A DNA stretch of 64,000 bases from Pseudofulvibacter geojedonensis (GCF_042675745.1 NZ_JBHTJM010000009.1:372001-436000); one strand, 5' to 3'. Shown: positions 1 to 9,658, counted from the first letter of the stretch. Notes: generated by a model not told the origin, from the sequence alone. Numbers and translations are program-made.

Positions 1-632
1 TTGTAGCTTTTACCATCGGTTAATACAAAACAACTTAACTCAATACCATCTAAAAACTCTTCTATAACTACTTTAGCACTTGCATTACCAAATTTAGCCT
101 CTACTAACATCTCTTTTAAAGAATCTTTAGCCTCATGCAAGTCTTGTATTATCAACACTCCTTTTCCTGCAGCTAAACCATCTGCTTTTAATACATAAGG
201 AGCTTTTAAACTCTCTAAAAAAGCATATCCTTGTTCTAAATTATCTGCTGTAAAACTTTTATATGCGGCAGTTGGTATGTTATGACGAAACATAAACTCT
301 TTAGAAAACTCTTTACTTCCTTCTAAAGTAGCTCCTAACTTTTCAGGACCTATTACAATTACCTCTTTTAGTTGTTCATCTGCTAAAAAGAAATCATGAA
401 TACCTCTAACCAACGGATCTTCTGGTCCAACTACCACCATTTCTATTTGATTAGCAATGACAAAATCTTTTATTTTATCAAACTCTGTAACATTAATAGC
501 TACATTAGTTGCTATACTCGCAGTACCTGCATTTCCTGGTGCTACAAATAAGTTAGAACATTTATCACTTTGCGCAATCTTCCATGTAAAAGCGTGTTCT
601 CTACCTCCAGATCCTAATATTAAAATATTCAT
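1..632 (-). CDS. purD: Phosphoribosylamine--glycine ligase, N-terminal part (cut by window edge)
   Basis: Makes glycinamide ribonucleotide from phosphoribosylamine, glycine and ATP, the second committed step of purine synthesis, in the cytosol. I translated the minus strand from an ATG at 632: the protein opens MNILILGSGGREHAF, the signature of the PurD N-terminal domain, followed by the PGNAGT motif and, further on, the GPEDPL and KADGLAAGKGV segments of the ATP-grasp domain. About 210 residues are visible; PurD is usually about 420, so the C-terminal half lies left of position 1. The gene is divergent from the gene at 742, and a -7 element lies about 90 bp upstream of the start. Family assignment is secure; only completeness is unknown. 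Confidence 0.95.
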   Translation of the reverse strand, partial: MNILILGSGGREHAFTWKIAQSDKCSNLFVAPGNAGTASIATNVAINVTEFDKIKDFVIANQIEMVVVGPEDPLVRGIHDFFLADEQLKEVIVIGPEKLGATLEGSKEFSKEFMFRHNIPTAAYKSFTADNLEQGYAFLESLKAPYVLKADGLAAGKGVLIIQDLHEAKDSLKEMLVEAKFGNASAKVVIEEFLDGIELSCFVLTDGKSY

Positions 633-722
633 TTTTGTGTGTTGTTTGTTGTGCTGTTAAATTACTTTTATCTTTACCCAAAATGAAAGCTTTATTATGG
701 CCTCCTGCTAAAAAATAAAGTG

Positions 723-730
723 CAAAATTA
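723..730 (-). promoter_or_regulatory. Candidate -7 promoter element for purD
   Basis: On the minus strand this reads TAATTTTG, a perfect match to the Bacteroidota -7 consensus TAnnTTTG. It would start a transcript near 719 with a leader of about 85 nt before purD. No clear TTG is seen 19 bp upstream, so this rests on the -7 element alone. Confidence 0.45.
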
Positions 731-741
731 AGATATATTAA

Positions 742-2043
742 ATGAATAGCATTGATTTTTCATTAAAACTAAATCAATTTCCTATTGATGAGGCTAAAAA
801 AGAATTAAAAGAAATTCAAGCCCTTAGCGATAGTGACTTTAAAAAGTATGTAGAAAATCAAAAAAAGGCTATTGTTCAATATCATTTGCAACACAATACT
901 TTTTATCAATCTTTAGTTAAAACAGATGATCCTAACTGGAATGACTTGCCAGTTCTGGCCAAAAAAGATTTACAAATCCCGCTAATAAAAAGATTGAGTA
1001 GAGGTTATACACCTAAAAATTGTTATATAAACAAAACATCTGGATCTACTGGAGATCCTTTTTATTTTGCCAAAGATAAATTTACACATGCATTAACTTG
1101 GACTGTAATACAAAACAGATTCAATTGGCACAATTTATACGGAAAAAAACAAGCGCGTTTTTACGGAATTCCTAAAGACAAAAAAGGGTATTACAAAGAG
1201 CGAATAAAAGATCTTTTTGCTAATAGATATCGCTTTAATGTTTTTGATTTATCGGATAGAGCTTTTGAAAGTTGGATTCGAAAATTCAAGAAAAACAAAT
1301 ATGTTTTCTTAAATGGCTATACTACCGTAATTGTTGCCTTTGCAGAGTTTTTGATTCAAAAAAACATAGTTCTAAAAAATATTTGTCCAACAATAAGTGC
1401 TGCTGTTGTAACTTCAGAAATGTGCTCAGAAGAGGATAAAATTTTAATGCAAAAAGCTTTTGGCATACCCGTGATAAACGAATATGGCGCCTCTGAACTA
1501 GATTTAATTGCATTTCAGAACACTCAAGACCAATGGGTTATAAACAATGAAACACTATTTGTTGAGGTATTAGATCAAAACAATCAACCTTTACCAAATG
1601 GTGAGGTTGGAAAACTCGTTATTAGCTCTTTATACAACAAAGCTCATCCTTTTATTCGCTATGAATTAGGCGATATGGGAAGCATAAAAAAATTAGATGA
1701 TAAAACAGTTGTATTAGAAAAATTAGAGGGTAGAAAAGAAGATTTAGTTAGATTACCTAGTGGAAAGGTAGCACCTGGATTAACTTTTTATTATGTAACT
1801 AAATCCATCATGAAAGATAATGGATTGGTTAAAGAAATTAAGGTTACCCAAACAGCTTTAGATACATTTGAAATTCATTATTCTTCAATAACAGAATTAA
1901 ACAACAATCAAAAACTAGATATTACTAATGCTTTGCATAATTATTTAGAACCTAATCTAAATGTTCAGTTTATTTATTTTACACAATTAGAGCGCTCGAA
2001 AAGCGGGAAATTGAAGCAGTTTACTTCTTTTATAGAACAATAA
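742..2043 (+). CDS. CapK/phenylacetate-CoA-ligase-like adenylate-forming enzyme
   Basis: A 433-aa member of the acyl-adenylate (ANL) superfamily of the PaaK/CapK type. The P-loop-like motif TSGSTGDPF is at residues 99-107, the YGASE motif at 248-252, the YELGD motif at 307-311 and an EGRKEDLV hinge at about 329-336. The length fits PaaK-like proteins (about 430-450 aa). Family members activate a carboxylic acid as the adenylate; those called CapK are found in capsule loci, but their substrates are mostly unknown. Its position just outside the polysaccharide locus, with the small outer-membrane gene downstream, suggests a surface-related role. That is inference; a phenylacetate pathway is not supported because no other paa gene is nearby. 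Confidence 0.8.
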   Translation: MNSIDFSLKLNQFPIDEAKKELKEIQALSDSDFKKYVENQKKAIVQYHLQHNTFYQSLVKTDDPNWNDLPVLAKKDLQIPLIKRLSRGYTPKNCYINKTSGSTGDPFYFAKDKFTHALTWTVIQNRFNWHNLYGKKQARFYGIPKDKKGYYKERIKDLFANRYRFNVFDLSDRAFESWIRKFKKNKYVFLNGYTTVIVAFAEFLIQKNIVLKNICPTISAAVVTSEMCSEEDKILMQKAFGIPVINEYGASELDLIAFQNTQDQWVINNETLFVEVLDQNNQPLPNGEVGKLVISSLYNKAHPFIRYELGDMGSIKKLDDKTVVLEKLEGRKEDLVRLPSGKVAPGLTFYYVTKSIMKDNGLVKEIKVTQTALDTFEIHYSSITELNNNQKLDITNALHNYLEPNLNVQFIYFTQLERSKSGKLKQFTSFIEQ

Positions 2044-2094
2044 ACTTTTAAAATATTAATTCATTTTCATTATTAAACTTGTAAGAATTAGATT

Positions 2095-2102
2095 TATTTT
2101 TG
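2095..2102 (+). promoter_or_regulatory. Candidate -7 promoter element for the gene at 2130
   Basis: TATTTTTG matches TAnnTTTG. It predicts a start near 2106 and a leader of about 24 nt before the ATG at 2130. The -33 position carries TTA rather than TTG. This suggests the outer-membrane gene is transcribed on its own rather than only from the upstream CapK-like gene. Confidence 0.5.
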
Positions 2103-2129
2103 TTATTCCAAATCTAATTTATCAAAAAA

Positions 2130-2714
2130 ATGATTAAGAAATTATTATTGCTTATTTGCCTATCAAGCAGCGTTTTTTTAACCGCTCAAGAAGAGAACAC
2201 TCAAGCAAGTGTTGAAAAAAATCAATGGGGAGTAACTATTGGTTTAGTAGAAGCCAAACTACAAAACGAAATAAAATTAGCCCGCAAAGCCACTCTACGC
2301 CTAGAAGCCGGTGTAGATTTATTTAGTTATGAGTATTTAAGTTTTGAAAGCTCTAGACTAAAAGAAAAAACAGGTTTTCTTTTCGCCCCTACCATAACGG
2401 CAGAACCTATGTTTTATTACAACATAGACAGAAGAAAAAACCTAGAAAAAAATACAAATAGAAATTCAGGAAATTACTTTTCTTTAAGGACACTTTATGG
2501 TTTTACTGAAAGTGAATTATACAACTCTAATAACAATATTGAGCTTTCTAATACTTTTGTAATTGCCCCTAAATACGGAATTAAAAGAGCTTTTGGAAAA
2601 AATTTCTTCTATGAATTTGGTTTTGGTTTAGGTTGGATACAGACTAAAGTAAATTCTAAAACAGAAAGTAATCTTTATGTAGATATAAGTACTAGAATTG
2701 GCATTAACTTTTAA
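2130..2714 (+). CDS. Small outer-membrane beta-barrel-like protein
   Basis: 194 aa with a clear signal peptide: two lysines, a leucine-rich core and a cut after FLTAQ at about residue 20. The mature part alternates polar and hydrophobic residues, has glycine/aromatic turns (YGIKRAFGKNFFYEFGFGLG) and ends in the aromatic-terminated strand TRIGINF. These are typical of outer-membrane barrels of 8 or so strands. No enzyme motif is visible and I do not recognise a named family. It sits between the CapK-like gene and the first glycosyltransferase of the polysaccharide locus and has its own -7 element. Role unknown. Confidence 0.65.
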   Translation: MIKKLLLLICLSSSVFLTAQEENTQASVEKNQWGVTIGLVEAKLQNEIKLARKATLRLEAGVDLFSYEYLSFESSRLKEKTGFLFAPTITAEPMFYYNIDRRKNLEKNTNRNSGNYFSLRTLYGFTESELYNSNNNIELSNTFVIAPKYGIKRAFGKNFFYEFGFGLGWIQTKVNSKTESNLYVDISTRIGINF

Positions 2715-2771
2715 GCATTGCTAAACATAATTTTATTTATAGTAAGTTTGTCTTTATAGTTACATTGCTAA

Positions 2772-3944
2772 ATGAGCCGTAAAGACATTCTTATTATATC
2801 TAATTATTTTCCACCTGAGACAGGTGCAGCTCCTAATAGGATATATTCTTTAGCTGAGAACTTAACTAAAAATGGATATAATACTACTGTTCTTTGCCCA
2901 TTACCCAACTACCCTTTTGGGTCTATTTTTAAAGAGTACAAAGGTTCTTTTATTAAAAAAACGAATGAAGATGATTTAACGGTTTATAGGCTTTGGCTTT
3001 GGGCAAATAACTCTAAAAATAAGTTTATTCGCTTATTTTCTATGCTATCTTTTTCGCTGACTTTATTCTTTTTTTTATTATTCAAAAAAACACCCAAAAA
3101 AGTAATTATACAGTGTTCACCTTTATTTGTAGGCTTTTTTGCTGTATTAGTTTCTAAGTTAAAAGGAAAAAAAGTTATTTTAAATGTATCTGATCTTTGG
3201 CCTTTGGCCGGATTAGAGATGGGAATACTTAATAAAGGTTTTTATTATTCTATACTAGAAAAAATAGAAGTTTTTAATTATAAGAATAGTCATTTAATCA
3301 TGGGGCAATCTGAAGAAATTTTAACTCATATTTCTAAAAAAATGCCTGATAAAAATACTTTTCTATACAGAAATTATCCTGATTTTAAAACACCAATTAT
3401 TCAGGGAACAAAATCATCAGAAAAAATAAAAATTGTCTATGCTGGTTTGTTAGGAATTGCACAAGGGATTTACAAAATATGTCAAGAAATTGAGCTGCCG
3501 AAAAACATTGAATTTCACATCTATGGTAATGGGCCTGAAGCAGAACTAATTACTAAAATAGCTCAAGAAAAAGATAATATCTTTTATCACAACTCTATTT
3601 CTAGAGAAAAACTACACGAAGAATTACAAGAATATCAATTAACTTTAATTCCTCTTAAAAATAGGATTTACGGTTCAGTACCATCTAAAATATTTGAATA
3701 TAGCCGATTAGGGCTACCCATTTTATATTTATCTGAAGGAGAGGGGAGTGATTTAGTTGTTAAAAATAAACTAGGCTATAGCATAGCTAGTAACGATTTT
3801 AAAGCTTTGAATGAGTTTTTAGAAAGCCTGAATAATAAATCTATTTCCCTGCCTTTAAAAACAGATATAATTGATACGGTTGAAAGAAACTTTGATCTAG
3901 ATATACAATTTAAAAAATTCTTGCAGAGTATTTCTATTTTTTAA
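2772..3944 (+). CDS. Glycosyltransferase family 4 (WbuB/WcaI-like)
   Basis: 390 aa with the two-domain GT-B layout. The N-terminus (ISNYFPPETGAAPNRIYSLA) is the acceptor-side opening typical of WbuB/WcaI-type enzymes, and the C-terminal donor-binding region has the SVPSKIFEYSRLGLPILY helix at about residues 303-320. It probably transfers a sugar to a lipid-linked repeat unit at the cytoplasmic face; a hydrophobic patch near residues 85-115 fits membrane attachment. It is the only glycan gene on the plus strand and converges with the WcaJ-like gene, the two coding ends overlapping by 4 bp. A TACATTGC sequence just before the ATG could be a degenerate -7 element. Donor and acceptor cannot be predicted. 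Confidence 0.85.
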   Translation: MSRKDILIISNYFPPETGAAPNRIYSLAENLTKNGYNTTVLCPLPNYPFGSIFKEYKGSFIKKTNEDDLTVYRLWLWANNSKNKFIRLFSMLSFSLTLFFFLLFKKTPKKVIIQCSPLFVGFFAVLVSKLKGKKVILNVSDLWPLAGLEMGILNKGFYYSILEKIEVFNYKNSHLIMGQSEEILTHISKKMPDKNTFLYRNYPDFKTPIIQGTKSSEKIKIVYAGLLGIAQGIYKICQEIELPKNIEFHIYGNGPEAELITKIAQEKDNIFYHNSISREKLHEELQEYQLTLIPLKNRIYGSVPSKIFEYSRLGLPILYLSEGEGSDLVVKNKLGYSIASNDFKALNEFLESLNNKSISLPLKTDIIDTVERNFDLDIQFKKFLQSISIF

Positions 3945-5302
3945 AAAGCTTTGTCATCGCCTTTAAAAAGCTTCAATACTGTTAATAATATAATCTTTAA
4001 GTCTAAAAGAATTGTCCAGTTTTTAATATAAAAAAGATCTAATTTAACCCTTCCTATTATATCGGAATCTTCATTTACAGCGCCTCTATATCCTCTTACT
4101 TGCGCTAAACCAGTAACTCCTGGTAAAATTAAATGCCGAGCCATTAATTGAACATTATCTACTTGATCTGCATAGGCTTTGTTATAGGCTAACATATGTG
4201 GTCTTGGCCCTACAACAGACATATCACCCTTTAGAACATTAAAAAACTGAGGGAGTTCGTCTAAACTAGTTGCTCTTAAAAACCTTCCTATTGTTGTTAT
4301 TCTATTATCTTTCTTATCTACATGTAATTTATCATCATCTACATTTACCCTTAAAGACCTAAATTTATAGCACTTAAAGGTTTTGTAATCTAATCCGTTT
4401 CTATCTTTTATATAAAATAAAGAACCTTTAGATTCTAGTTTTATCAATATAAATAAAAGAGGAGTTAGCCATGATAAAACACCTAATATCACTATCAAAG
4501 AAAATAATATATCAAAAGCTCTTTTTAACAATCTATTACTCTTTTTATTCAATGCCAACTCTTGCATTTTAAGTACTGGAAAATAATCATAATAATCTAC
4601 ATCAAATCCAGCAGACATAATTTGATTAGAATCAGGTATAAATTTTAATGTTTTAAAATGAGTATTGGCGTACTTAACTAATTTATCTATCTCTTCTTGG
4701 CTAAACTCACTAATAGAACAGTAAATATCATCTACATTATTTCTACTCAAAAAAGTAAAAACATCTTTAAAGTTTCCTATTCGTTCTTTAATATCTTCAT
4801 TGGTAAAAAAGCCTAAATACTTATAGCCGTAAATGGGCCTTTTAGAAAAGAATTCTTCAAGTGTTTTAGTTGCTTGATTATATCCTAAAATAATTGTATT
4901 TCTATTACTTCCTCCTTTTAATCTATAGGTTTTTAAGCCCCAATAAACTAGAATTTTTACCAAGAAAAAAACTGTAAAAAGTATCAGTAAGAAATAAATT
5001 ACTTTAGGTAACTGTAATGTTGTTGTACCAAATGAAAAATAAGAAAAGTATATTAATGAATATAACAAGTATTGTTTAGATGCTGTGATGGCTATTTTAA
5101 CAAAACTTGTAAAACGATATACTTGATAATAACTAGTGAAAAATGAACTCGACAACCAGCCTACTAATAAAAAGGGGGTAAAATAAGGAGATGTTAACCT
5201 AAGTGGATGTACGTAATAAACGAATGCTATTAAAATAGCAATGTCTATTAAATACAACAAAGGTCTTATAAAGCCAGAATATCTGCCCCTTTTTAATGTC
5301 AT
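3941..5302 (-). CDS. WcaJ-like undecaprenyl-phosphate sugar-1-phosphate transferase
   Basis: Starts a repeat unit by moving a hexose-1-phosphate from a nucleotide sugar to undecaprenyl phosphate in the inner membrane. The 453-aa protein has about four N-terminal membrane segments (residues 15-125), a Rossmann-like middle domain (about 133-235), a re-entrant hydrophobic helix (262-288) and the catalytic bacterial sugar transferase domain with KFRSL at 313-317 and SLDELPQFFNVLKGDMSVVG from 346 followed by PRP. This is the polyisoprenyl-phosphate hexose-1-phosphate transferase (PHPT) layout. It is the last gene of the leftward locus, 33 bp after the UDP-xylose synthase gene. Sugar specificity (glucose, galactose or xylose) is not readable. 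A second, unrelated initiating enzyme is encoded at 10812-11804. Confidence 0.9.
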   Translation of the reverse strand: MTLKRGRYSGFIRPLLYLIDIAILIAFVYYVHPLRLTSPYFTPFLLVGWLSSSFFTSYYQVYRFTSFVKIAITASKQYLLYSLIYFSYFSFGTTTLQLPKVIYFLLILFTVFFLVKILVYWGLKTYRLKGGSNRNTIILGYNQATKTLEEFFSKRPIYGYKYLGFFTNEDIKERIGNFKDVFTFLSRNNVDDIYCSISEFSQEEIDKLVKYANTHFKTLKFIPDSNQIMSAGFDVDYYDYFPVLKMQELALNKKSNRLLKRAFDILFSLIVILGVLSWLTPLLFILIKLESKGSLFYIKDRNGLDYKTFKCYKFRSLRVNVDDDKLHVDKKDNRITTIGRFLRATSLDELPQFFNVLKGDMSVVGPRPHMLAYNKAYADQVDNVQLMARHLILPGVTGLAQVRGYRGAVNEDSDIIGRVKLDLFYIKNWTILLDLKIILLTVLKLFKGDDKAF

Positions 5303-5335
5303 TAATTATTAGTTTAAGCCTAAACGATAAAAACG

Positions 5336-6325
5336 TTACTTTATTATATGTTTAGAAAAATCTTTATGCTCTTTTTTAAAAAGTTCTTCTTTTGATAGGC
5401 TTTTAAAATATTCAAATGTTTTTTTCATACCTTCTTCTCTAGGCACTTTGGGTGACCAATTTAAAAGCTTTTTTGCTAATGAAATATCTGGCTGTCTTTG
5501 TAGAGGGTCGTTTTCTGGTAAGTCTTGATACACTATTTTTTGTTGTGTACCGGTTAATTTAATTATTTCTTCTGCAAAATCTCTAATCGTAATTTCGTCA
5601 GGATTACCAATATTAACCGGCAAAGAGTAATTGCTCAATAATAACTTATAAATTCCTTCTACCTGATCTGTTATATAACAGAATGATCTTGTTTGTAATC
5701 CTTTACCAAAAATAGTTAAATCTTCACCTCTAAGAGCTTGACCAATGAAAGCTGGAATAACTCTACCATCGTTTAGTCTCATTCTAGGACCATATGTATT
5801 GAATATACGAACGATTCTTGTATCTAAACCATGAAACCTATGATAGGCCATTGTAATTGATTCTTGAAAACGTTTTGCTTCATCATAAACTCCTCTAGGT
5901 CCAATCGTATTAACATTTCCGTAATACTCCTCTGATTGTGGGTGAACTAAAGGATCTCCATATACTTCAGATGTAGATGCAATTAATATTGTAGCTTTTT
6001 TCTCTTTTGCTAAACCTAGCAAATTATGAGTTCCTAATGATCCTACTTTTAAAGTTTGAATCGGTATTTTTAAATAATCTATCGGACTTGCTGGTGATGC
6101 AAAATGTAAAATATAATCCAGTTTACCAGGAATATGTACAAACTTAGTTACATCGTGGTTGTAAAACTCAAAGTTTTCTAACTTAAAAAGATGTTCTATA
6201 TTCTTTAAATCTCCAGTTATAAGATTATCCATTGCAATAACATAATAACCTTCAGATATAAATTTATCGCATAAATGTGACCCTAAAAAACCTGCCGCAC
6301 CTGTTATTAAAATCCTTTTTTGCAT
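5336..6325 (-). CDS. UDP-glucuronate decarboxylase (UDP-xylose synthase)
   Basis: Converts UDP-glucuronate to UDP-xylose via a 4-keto intermediate using bound NAD. The 329-aa short-chain dehydrogenase fold shows TGAAGFLGSH at 8-17, the ASTSEVYGDP block at 116-125 and the GPRGVYDEAKR block with catalytic Y147 and K151. The last two are diagnostic of UXS rather than of GalE or RmlB. The ATG overlaps the stop of the UDP-glucose dehydrogenase gene (TAATG), which supplies its substrate, so the pair makes UDP-xylose from UDP-glucose. A bifunctional UDP-4-keto-pentose synthase is less likely because no formyltransferase domain is present. Confidence 0.93.
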   Translation of the reverse strand: MQKRILITGAAGFLGSHLCDKFISEGYYVIAMDNLITGDLKNIEHLFKLENFEFYNHDVTKFVHIPGKLDYILHFASPASPIDYLKIPIQTLKVGSLGTHNLLGLAKEKKATILIASTSEVYGDPLVHPQSEEYYGNVNTIGPRGVYDEAKRFQESITMAYHRFHGLDTRIVRIFNTYGPRMRLNDGRVIPAFIGQALRGEDLTIFGKGLQTRSFCYITDQVEGIYKLLLSNYSLPVNIGNPDEITIRDFAEEIIKLTGTQQKIVYQDLPENDPLQRQPDISLAKKLLNWSPKVPREEGMKKTFEYFKSLSKEELFKKEHKDFSKHIIK

Positions 6326-7635
6326 TATATAATTTGTTTTCTTCCTATAGAGACATACTTAATCTTTTCTTTTTCTATATCGTTAATATCATATAGGTTC
6401 CTTCCATCAAAAATAACTGCATTATTAAGCTTCTCTTTTATTTTTATGAAATCAGGGTTTCTAAAAATGCTCCATTCAGTACTAATAACTAAAGCATCTG
6501 CTTTATTCAAAGCTTCGTACATATTAGATGCAAACTGAATTGTATCTCCATATCTACGCTGTACATTTGGCATCGCTTCTGGGTCAAAAGCTTGTATAGA
6601 TGCACCTTTTTTCAACAACTCATCTATTACATAAAGTGCTGGAGCTTCTCTTATATCATCTGTCTCTGGCTTAAAGGCCAAACCCCAAACAGCGATTGTT
6701 TTGCCAGCTATTTTTCCTTTAAAATGATCTTCAATCTTAGGTATTAAAATAGTTTTCTGAACATCGTTAACTCTAATAACAGAGTCTAATATGGAAAAAT
6801 TGTAATTTGCTTCTTTTCCTGCTTTATAAAGAGCTTTAACATCTTTAGGAAAACAAGAACCTCCATAACCTATACCTGGAAACAAGAATCGTTTACCAAT
6901 TCTAGAGTCTGTACCCATTCCTATTCTTACTTTGTCTACATCTGCTCCTACCTTTTCACAAAAATTAGCTATTTCATTCATAAAGGTAATCTTGGTAGCT
7001 AGAAATGAATTAGCTGCATATTTTGTCAATTCAGCTGACTTCTCATCCATAACTATTATTGGATTTCCTGATCTTACAAATGGTTTATAAAGCTTTTGCA
7101 TTAACTCTATAGCTTTTTCCGAACTTGATCCAATAACAATTCTTTCTGGCTTTAAAAAATCATCAACAGCAAAGCCTTCTCTTAAAAACTCTGGATTAGA
7201 AACCACATCAAAATCTACAGTAGTATATTTTTTTATGGTTTCCCTAACCTTATCTGCTGTACCCACAGGAACGGTACTTTTGTCTACTATAACTTTATAT
7301 TCGCTTATTTCTTTACCAATGCTTTGGGCTACTCCTAATACATAAGATAAATCGGCTGACCCATCTTCGCCTTCTGGTGTAGGCAAGGCTAAGAAAATAA
7401 TTTCTCCATGATCTAATCCTTCGCTAAAAGATGTGGTGAATTGTAATCTATTAGCTTTAATATTTCTATGAAAAAGTACATCTAAATGAGGTTCATAAAT
7501 TGGAACAATTCCCTCTTTCATTTTTTCAACTTTTTGTGCATCAATATCTACACAAATAACTTCATTTCCTGTTTCTGCTAAGCAAGTTCCAGTAACTAGA
7601 CCTACATAGCCAGTACCTATTACGGTAATTTTCAT
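6325..7635 (-). CDS. ugd: UDP-glucose 6-dehydrogenase
   Basis: Oxidises UDP-glucose to UDP-glucuronate with two NAD+. At 436 aa it has the full three-part layout: the Rossmann motif GTGYVG at 7-12, the central SNPEFLREGFAVDDFLKPER block from 147, the catalytic cysteine C261 in GYGGSCFPKD, and the C-terminal WGLAFKPETDDIREAP block. The YGGSCFPKD form is typical of UDP-glucose dehydrogenases, whereas the HexNAc enzymes at 28265 and 29623 carry GGHCI. It lies 61 bp downstream of the 4,6-dehydratase gene and is translationally coupled to the UDP-xylose synthase gene. Confidence 0.94.
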   Translation of the reverse strand: MKITVIGTGYVGLVTGTCLAETGNEVICVDIDAQKVEKMKEGIVPIYEPHLDVLFHRNIKANRLQFTTSFSEGLDHGEIIFLALPTPEGEDGSADLSYVLGVAQSIGKEISEYKVIVDKSTVPVGTADKVRETIKKYTTVDFDVVSNPEFLREGFAVDDFLKPERIVIGSSSEKAIELMQKLYKPFVRSGNPIIVMDEKSAELTKYAANSFLATKITFMNEIANFCEKVGADVDKVRIGMGTDSRIGKRFLFPGIGYGGSCFPKDVKALYKAGKEANYNFSILDSVIRVNDVQKTILIPKIEDHFKGKIAGKTIAVWGLAFKPETDDIREAPALYVIDELLKKGASIQAFDPEAMPNVQRRYGDTIQFASNMYEALNKADALVISTEWSIFRNPDFIKIKEKLNNAVIFDGRNLYDINDIEKEKIKYVSIGRKQII

Positions 7636-7696
7636 GTGTTTTTCTTCTTAAAAAGGGAATAAAGATAGTAAATAAAGCCGTTTTAACACTAAAACT

Positions 7697-9658
7697 TTAT
7701 TTAATGTCTAATGTTTCGAAAGCTGAATTCATACTTTTAAATTCAGGTACTATTACTTTCATCTGGCTAACGATTTTATGGTTGTCAAAAAGTTTAGCAT
7801 AATCAATCAAAACAGATATTTCTTCACTTATTCTATTATAATTTTCAGCTTCTACTTTAGCAATCATAATTTTATTATGATAGGTAGGAAGAGTTGTCGT
7901 TTTATCATTTAATAACTCTTCATAAAGCTTTTCTCCTGGTCTTAACCCAATTACTTTAATATCAATGTCTTTATATGGTTCATAACCTGACAACTTTATT
8001 ATTTTTGTAGCTAAGTCTATAATTTTTACAGCCTTACCCATATCAAAAATAAATATTTCCCCTCCGTTCCCCATTGCTGCAGCTTCAAGAACTAACTGAC
8101 AAGCTTCCGGAATGGTCATAAAATATCTAATAATATCTGGGTGAGTAATTGTTAAAGGGCCACCTTCTGCTATCTGTTTTTTAAATAACGGTACTACAGA
8201 ACCATTAGACCCTAAAACATTTCCAAAACGAGTTGTAATAAAGTTGGTTTTAAAGTTTTGAGATTTTTTTGCAAAATAATGTAACGATTGAACATACATT
8301 TCTGCTATTCGCTTTGAGGCTCCCATTACATTGCTAGGGTTAACTGCTTTATCTGTTGATACCATGACAAACTTCTCTACATCATATTTCAATGATAAAT
8401 CAGCTAAATTTTTACTCCCCTGAACATTAACAAAAATAGCCTCAGAGGGGTTATTTTCCATTAATGGGACATGTTTATAAGCAGCAGCGTGATATACAAT
8501 ATCTGGTTTATATTGTTTAAAAATACTTTCTATTTTTTCATAATTTGAGACATCTGCTATTACTGCATCAAACTCAACATTAGGGAAGGTTGCCTTTATT
8601 TCTGACTGTATTTGATACAGAGGAGTTTCTGCCTGATCTATTATAACTATTTTCTTAGTATTATAATTAGCTACCTGCCTTAGTATTTCGCTACCAATAG
8701 ATCCTGCTCCACCAGTTACAAATACTGTTTTCTGAAATAATTCTTTAATTATTAATTTGTTATCTAAAACTATTGGGTCTCTTTCTAATAAATCTTCAAT
8801 TTGAATATTTTGAATTTGATTAGTAAGATTTTTATCATCTTCTAAGTCAGATACTAAAGGAGCTCTGTAGACATTATAATTAAATTCTAAACAATCGTCA
8901 ACTAATTTAATTCGTTCATCTACTGTTATATTTTTGTCGGCTAATATCAAAGCTTGAGCATTATTAGCTCTCAGTAAAACAGAAATATTTTTTTTTAGTG
9001 AGATAATAGGTAAACCTAATATTTGTTTGCTTTGATTTTTAGAATTTTTTTGCACAAAACCAACAGGTCTAAATCTAGCAGGTAGTTCAGATTTCAAGGC
9101 ATTTGCTATAGCTATAGCATTAGAATCTGAACCATAAATAAGAACTTTTTTAACATCATTAGTATTAGTATGCTTCATAAACACTTCATACACCTGTTTA
9201 ACTAATACCCTAAATAAAAATAAAAAAGTAAACGAAACACTAAAGTAAATAACCAATTTAGGTATTGTTAGAAGCTGCTCATCATTTAAAAACAATGAAA
9301 TGTAATTAGCAATTAAGAGTGTAAAAAAAGTTCCTGAAGAAGCTAAAAAAAATTTTACAGCATCTATAAATGACGAGTGTCTGATTAGTCCTGCATAAGT
9401 TCTGAATAAAATAAAAAACACAACATTTACAGTAACTATCAGTATATCATTTCTATCTATTAAATAATACTTTAAGTCTACTCCCGATACATTACTTACA
9501 ATAAATGATGTTATAACTATTGAACCTAAACAAATAATTATATCAAATAATAAAATTAACCATCTAGGTAAATAACCCAAATTCTGAAAATCCAATCTTT
9601 TTCTACTTGATTGAAAAACCTGATTTAATGCTATATTTATTGACTTTATAAAACTCAT
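7697..9658 (-). CDS. Membrane-bound UDP-HexNAc 4,6-dehydratase (WbpM/CapD/PglF type)
   Basis: Removes water from UDP-GlcNAc to give the 4-keto-6-deoxy sugar, the precursor of QuiNAc, FucNAc and bacillosamine-type sugars. The 653-aa protein has four N-terminal membrane segments (about 33-57, 72-90, 100-124 and 133-155), a first nucleotide-binding domain (170-270) and the catalytic domain with TGGAGSIGSE at 315-324. The active-site block STDKAVNPSNVMGASKR is at 434-450, where Met445 replaces the usual catalytic tyrosine before K449. That substitution is normal for this large dehydratase family. The aminotransferase gene is 33 bp upstream, so the two probably make a UDP-4-amino-4,6-dideoxy-HexNAc. 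Confidence 0.92.
   Translation of the reverse strand: MSFIKSINIALNQVFQSSRKRLDFQNLGYLPRWLILLFDIIICLGSIVITSFIVSNVSGVDLKYYLIDRNDILIVTVNVVFFILFRTYAGLIRHSSFIDAVKFFLASSGTFFTLLIANYISLFLNDEQLLTIPKLVIYFSVSFTFLFLFRVLVKQVYEVFMKHTNTNDVKKVLIYGSDSNAIAIANALKSELPARFRPVGFVQKNSKNQSKQILGLPIISLKKNISVLLRANNAQALILADKNITVDERIKLVDDCLEFNYNVYRAPLVSDLEDDKNLTNQIQNIQIEDLLERDPIVLDNKLIIKELFQKTVFVTGGAGSIGSEILRQVANYNTKKIVIIDQAETPLYQIQSEIKATFPNVEFDAVIADVSNYEKIESIFKQYKPDIVYHAAAYKHVPLMENNPSEAIFVNVQGSKNLADLSLKYDVEKFVMVSTDKAVNPSNVMGASKRIAEMYVQSLHYFAKKSQNFKTNFITTRFGNVLGSNGSVVPLFKKQIAEGGPLTITHPDIIRYFMTIPEACQLVLEAAAMGNGGEIFIFDMGKAVKIIDLATKIIKLSGYEPYKDIDIKVIGLRPGEKLYEELLNDKTTTLPTYHNKIMIAKVEAENYNRISEEISVLIDYAKLFDNHKIVSQMKVIVPEFKSMNSAFETLDIK

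Noticed and set aside
457..660. Open frame of 67 aa on the plus strand
   Set aside because: It lies on the opposite strand of purD, whose translation is unmistakable; no family features.
742..2043. Phenylacetate-CoA ligase of a phenylacetate degradation pathway
   Set aside because: No other paa genes are nearby and the protein is the CapK-like branch by context; only the superfamily is supported.
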